A stretch of DNA of 64,000 bases from Annulohypoxylon bovei var. microspora (Eukaryota > Ascomycota > Sordariomycetes > Xylariales > Hypoxylaceae), in contig MU405222.1 in assembly GCA_022836615.1 (NCBI GenBank), positions 347,225 to 411,224 on the forward strand. Direction: 5' to 3'. Position 1 is the first letter of the stretch; each line of letters starts with the position of its first letter. Of this stretch, positions 60,496-64,000 are shown piece after piece. The notes under the pieces were generated by a model. That model made no database searches. It saw nothing but the letters and a program-made list of their open reading frames with translations, and was not told where the DNA came from. The position numbers and the translations under genes are program-made.

Positions 60496-61098
60496 ATGCA
60501 GTTCTCTACTTTCGCTGTCATCGCCTTCTTTTCGAGCGTCGGCCTCGCAACAGAATCCATCCACATGATCGACTGCGGAACCTACAAGGCTGTCAACGTA
60601 AGTATATGCTAATCTATCTCGATTTTCATCTTGTGTATTGGATTCGGTTTACTAAAACTAGCCTACGCATATAGTACTATTCTAACGACAGCAACGACGG
60701 ATCTTTCCCCGGCAACAGCAACACCTGCGTTGCCAACGGCGGATTCCACGAGGGCGGTTCTTCGAGCTGCAAGTTCGGCTCTGGTGTTAGCTTCAGCTGG
60801 AACCTCTCGGGAGGTGCTGCCTCAGCTGGTGATGCTACCAAGGTTGGGTAAGTGTGGTTGGCTACCGACAATTAGAGACACCGAGAGACACTGGAAAAGT
60901 TGCTAATGAACTCGTTTACGAAATAGAACTGGCAACAACGGCTTCCACTCGTTCAACTGCTTCCGTGACGACAACCACGTCCTCTACACCGATGGCAACG
61001 GACATGCTTGCAAGAGCACCTACGTCTGCTTCGACGTGAGTTCTACTCCTACCCGTTGATACACATGTACGCTAACAAGCTTTTCGTTTTAGTCATAG
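60496..61098 (+). CDS. Small secreted cysteine-rich protein (effector-like)
   Basis: Four exons: 60496-60597, 60675-60847, 60927-61035, 61093-61098; 390 nt, 129 residues. All introns are 57-79 nt with good GT/AG ends, and frame is kept at each junction. The last exon encodes only Ser plus the stop. Signal peptide about residues 1-18. The mature protein of about 110 residues has six Cys (DCGTY, NTCVANG, SSCKFG, FNCFRDD, HACKST, YVCFD), suggesting three disulphides, and is Gly/Asn/Ser-rich with aromatic residues. This profile (small, secreted, even Cys number, multi-intron) is typical of fungal effector candidates and antimicrobial secreted proteins. No named family is recognised, and no single long ORF reveals the gene. 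Confidence 0.82.
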
Positions 61099-61424
61099 AG
61101 GGTTACTTTTGAGAACTCTCATATGAAGAAGAGGAGAAACTACTCATTGCATTCGTTAAGCATCGCACTTCTTGTTCGATTTAACTCTCAATAGATAAAA
61201 GTGTGTTGTTGGCAGTGGGCTTGATAGTCATTCTTCATGAGCCCGGTGATTACTTTGATTTTACTGTTTATAGATGTTAGGGGTAGATGACAGAGTTGTA
61301 CATAGCATGGGACAGTTGGTCTTACACTCATTATAAAAATTTGCATATACTTGAAATCAGTGTGTTTTATCGTGATTTATTAAGAATGTTGACTATCAAG
61401 ATCTCTACACTTTCATTTTAACTT
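61099..61424. other. Convergent intergenic region
   Basis: AT-rich 3' regions. Nothing further is seen. Confidence 0.5.
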
Positions 61425-62240
61425 CTAATCCGAGTCGCCTTTCTCTGATTCCGAAGAAGGATACCAGTCGTAGGATGCATAGTACTCTTCCCAGGTCCTG
61501 TAATTGTGAATTGGAAAGGTTGAAGAAATAGATATCCTATCCTGCCAAGACGTCGCGGCGGATACATTCGATATAGATCTATTGTCAACCACGGAGAACT
61601 GATCTGGATTTGGAGGGAGCCAATCAATCCAGTTCAATATACTCTGCACGGGGAGATCTAATGGATAGTTCATGGCACAGACTATCCTCCAAATTTCTTT
61701 ATCCACCTCACCGCCCATCCCTCGGTCATAATACCACTGTAAACCATCGAGGTCTAACTCTAACGGCGGATTAGGACCTAGAGCATCGGTTTCGGTGGGT
61801 TGAGGGGCCTCCGTCCATCGAGATCCGGTTAGCATAAAGCGTCGCGCAATTCCAAATTCTGTAGGAAAGACCCGTACAAGTTCGCGATACGGCCTTCGGT
61901 GCAATGCCTTGGCGAGTTCCTTGCGGAGGAGTAGATTGAAGTCAAGAGCTATGAGTATGTCACGCTCGTTGAAGTTATCTGCTGCCGCTGAATCCCTACA
62001 ACAGTCGTCACACTTAGTCCAGTAGATTCGTTCACATCGCGCGTACATAGGGTCGAAGTCTGGACACTCATATCCGTAGTGTAGCGGAGAACGACTTGGC
62101 ATGTGACCATCCGTTTGCTCGAACTTGCGGATTAAATCTGTTTCTTCGCAGAGTATCATAGCGGCGCATGCCTTTAGCGTGAATGGGAAATCATGCTTAG
62201 ACTCTGCGCAGCAAACTTCTAGAGCTAACCAATTGCACAT
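61425..62240 (-). CDS. Orphan Cys/Trp-rich protein, unknown
   Basis: Single exon, 271 residues, no signal peptide. The N-terminal third is Cys-rich, including a compact CERIYWTKCDDCC cluster (residues about 69-81) that could bind a metal. The middle is helical (ALDFNLLLRKELAKALHRRPYREL) and the C-terminal part has many Trp/Tyr and an acidic Ser/Glu/Asp tail. The balanced composition argues for a real gene. I do not recognise the family. The ORF begins with MCNWLALEVCC, an unusual start, so a missing upstream exon is possible. Confidence 0.6.
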   Translation of the reverse strand: MCNWLALEVCCAESKHDFPFTLKACAAMILCEETDLIRKFEQTDGHMPSRSPLHYGYECPDFDPMYARCERIYWTKCDDCCRDSAAADNFNERDILIALDFNLLLRKELAKALHRRPYRELVRVFPTEFGIARRFMLTGSRWTEAPQPTETDALGPNPPLELDLDGLQWYYDRGMGGEVDKEIWRIVCAMNYPLDLPVQSILNWIDWLPPNPDQFSVVDNRSISNVSAATSWQDRISISSTFPIHNYRTWEEYYASYDWYPSSESEKGDSD

Positions 62241-63324
62241 TTTGTATAGCTTCTGGTAGCTTCAATGTGACACCACCAGCTAAAACTAGGGCGTATAGAA
62301 ATCTGAACTATACACATCCTATATATCCTTCAAAAACGCGTGTAGTTTTTAGCATAGTTCTTATACGGCTACATTGTATATTACATCGTTGTCTGCTATC
62401 ACATATAAAACTGATAGGTTATTCCCAAGCAACCAGATTGTATACGAATGGCAAAAACGATTGATATTAAAGGACATGCAGCGAGCCGTGCGTTTCTTTG
62501 TGTTTAGTATCTATAGCAAATCAAAATGAATGCTTATTGTTACATAGTCCATTTAACAAAGAACTAACTACACTGCAAATCATACCTATTACATTTCAAA
62601 TTGTATAGGTAGGTAACTATCCTAGGATTGTCTTAGAACTGTTGCAAAATAAACACTCTTAAAAGTTATATCACAAAATGAGATAGAGTTTGGTATATCG
62701 TCTATGAAAAATAGAGTGTTTAACTTTTCCCTAGCCCCCTTAAAGGGGGACGGGAATGAATTCATCTTCCCCTAGTGTAACCAAGATGCGCATGCACGGA
62801 ATTACCGGATTTAAATATTTTGATTAGCACCTTGTACGAGATTTTTCTAATAAAGGCATTCTATGATGATGCTTATTTCATAAGTCAATTCTAGTGTCTA
62901 ATACGACATGAAATATTTAAGTCCGAAGGGGGAGCGGCAATGGGTGGAGCATTCCGGGCTCCCGGAAAACAGGAACGACCGGACTCTCTAGCTCGGACAT
63001 CTCGTTCTCCCATTGGTTGATTCGGAAACTATGGCATTTGATTGGTCGGATTTGATTATTGGTGGATTCTTTGCTATCGTCCGCCTATGTTAGGAAGATC
63101 TGAAGCTTCTAAGGATGCTGTAAGGGGCTTGATGCGTCAAAGGCGTAATTGGAAGTATCCGTTTAATAAAAGCTTTAAAAGATGCTGTTAATATTTCGAG
63201 TATGAAATTGTTCTCACTTCACTTCACAAACTACCTTCTAGGGCCTAGTTAAGTACCTAGTCTTGTTGCACTTTCTATTTCCCTTATTACTCCAATCCAA
63301 GAACTTCGTATCACACCCATCATA
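62241..63324. other. Intergenic
   Basis: AT-rich with a GTAGGTAGGTAA motif near 62609. The last 300 bases are promoter and leader of the dehydrogenase. No gene is supported. Confidence 0.5.
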
Positions 63325-63946
63325 ATGGGGGCTCAATTTTCAAGCACTTTAACACAAATGTTTCCTCCAAAGCCATGTTTTACAGAGGAAAGTTTATCCG
63401 ATCTTCATGGCAAGGTAGGTGATGCAAATGACAAATACATCTGATATAAGATCGACTGCTTATTTGCTTTGTTCGCAGGTATACATTGTCACCGGGTCTA
63501 ATACGGGCGTCGGCAAGGAATTAGCCCGGATCCTTTACTCTAAGAATGCGAAAGTGTATGTCGTTGCGCGCTCCCAGGATAAGGCAAACAAGGCGATCGA
63601 GGAGATCAGCAAGGCTTTCCCGACCTCGAAAGGTAGCTTGGTCTTCTTAAAACTGGACCTTAGCGACTTGACCACGATCAAAGCGTCAGCCGACGAGTTC
63701 CTCGCGAAGGAAACAAAACTCGATGTCTTGTTCAACAACGCCGGAGTACAAAATCCGCTTCCCGAACCAAGCAAGACACCTCAAGGGTACGAATACCATC
63801 TCGGCGTAAACGGAATCGGGACGTTTGCTTTCACGAAATTCTTGACTCCTATCCTTGCCTCAACAGCTAAGACGGAGGGCACTTCCCGCGTAATCTGGGT
63901 TTCATCCAGTGCTCGGAACCACCACACCAACTACACCAAGGCCTGA
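63325..63946 (+). CDS. Short-chain dehydrogenase/reductase, 3' part missing or interrupted
   Basis: Two exons: 63325-63414 and 63479-63946 (64-nt intron), 186 codons including the stop. Exon 1 encodes MGAQFSSTLTQM... to HGK; exon 2 starts VYIVTGSNTGVGKELA, the Rossmann glycine motif TGxxxGxG. DLSDLTTI and NNAGVQNP, the SDR nucleotide-binding motifs, are present. The strand before the catalytic Ser is seen (VIWVSSSAR), but the frame then reads NHHTNYTKA and stops. No YxxxK catalytic pair is reached, so the protein would be inactive as read. The last codons coincide with a palindrome, suggesting an insertion into the gene or its rearranged end. It may continue beyond the window. The remainder of the family is about 320-340 residues. 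Confidence 0.75.
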
Positions 63947-63957
63947 GTGTAGTTGGT
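63926..63957. repeat. Near-perfect 32-bp palindrome at the end of the SDR frame
   Basis: ACCAACTACACCAAGG (63926-63941) is the reverse complement of 63942-63957 apart from two positions. A related sequence in opposite orientation ends the window (GTTGGTGTGGTTG, 63988-64000). It could be the terminal inverted repeat of a small transposable element. Confidence 0.6.
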
Positions 63958-64000
63958 TTGTTACGTAATCACGAAAACCTCAGTTGGGTTGGTGTGGTTG

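Overview
The window looks like nuclear DNA from a filamentous ascomycete (Pezizomycotina, probably Sordariomycetes). The signs are short GT..AG introns of about 42-184 nt with CTAAC/CTGAC-type branch sites, fungal-type proteins, AT-richer intergenic DNA, and decay resembling repeat-induced point mutation (RIP). The class-level placement is inference from protein flavour and gene content. No tRNA, rRNA, CRISPR array or complete transposon was recognised.

Layout. 1-8.6 kb: an unknown Pro/Gly-rich protein and the Mediator subunit Med5 (six exons). 9.3-19.3 kb: a secreted type I sulfatase (six exons), a TRAP-alpha/Irc22-like ER membrane protein and a full-length ABCC transporter. 19.3-26.3 kb: gene-poor DNA with a repeat relic and a decayed NACHT-type NLR pseudogene. 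26.3-34.3 kb: a secreted RNase T2, Sec61 alpha, the tRNA isopentenyltransferase Mod5 (divergent from Sec61, with two in-frame starts) and a gamma-butyrobetaine-type dioxygenase. 34.7-40.2 kb: six minus-strand genes in a row, including a stand-alone nucleoside-phosphorylase-like (PNP_UDP) protein, a truncated NACHT protein and a separate C-terminal-type fragment; together these look like a dismantled or split NLR. 42.2-55 kb: CAND1, a mitochondrial single-pass protein, the Tem1/Spg1 GTPase, glycine cleavage H protein and porphobilinogen deaminase. 55.9-64 kb: three small or mid-sized secreted proteins, an orphan Cys-rich protein, and a short-chain dehydrogenase whose frame ends in a palindrome at the window edge.

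Connections. Housekeeping functions (transcription, ER translocation, tRNA modification, cullin regulation, septation, one-carbon and haem metabolism) alternate with accessory patches (secreted proteins, NLR debris, repeat relics). Exon structures were worked out by hand from splice signals and frame continuity. For each spliced gene called intact, the exon lengths sum to a whole number of codons.
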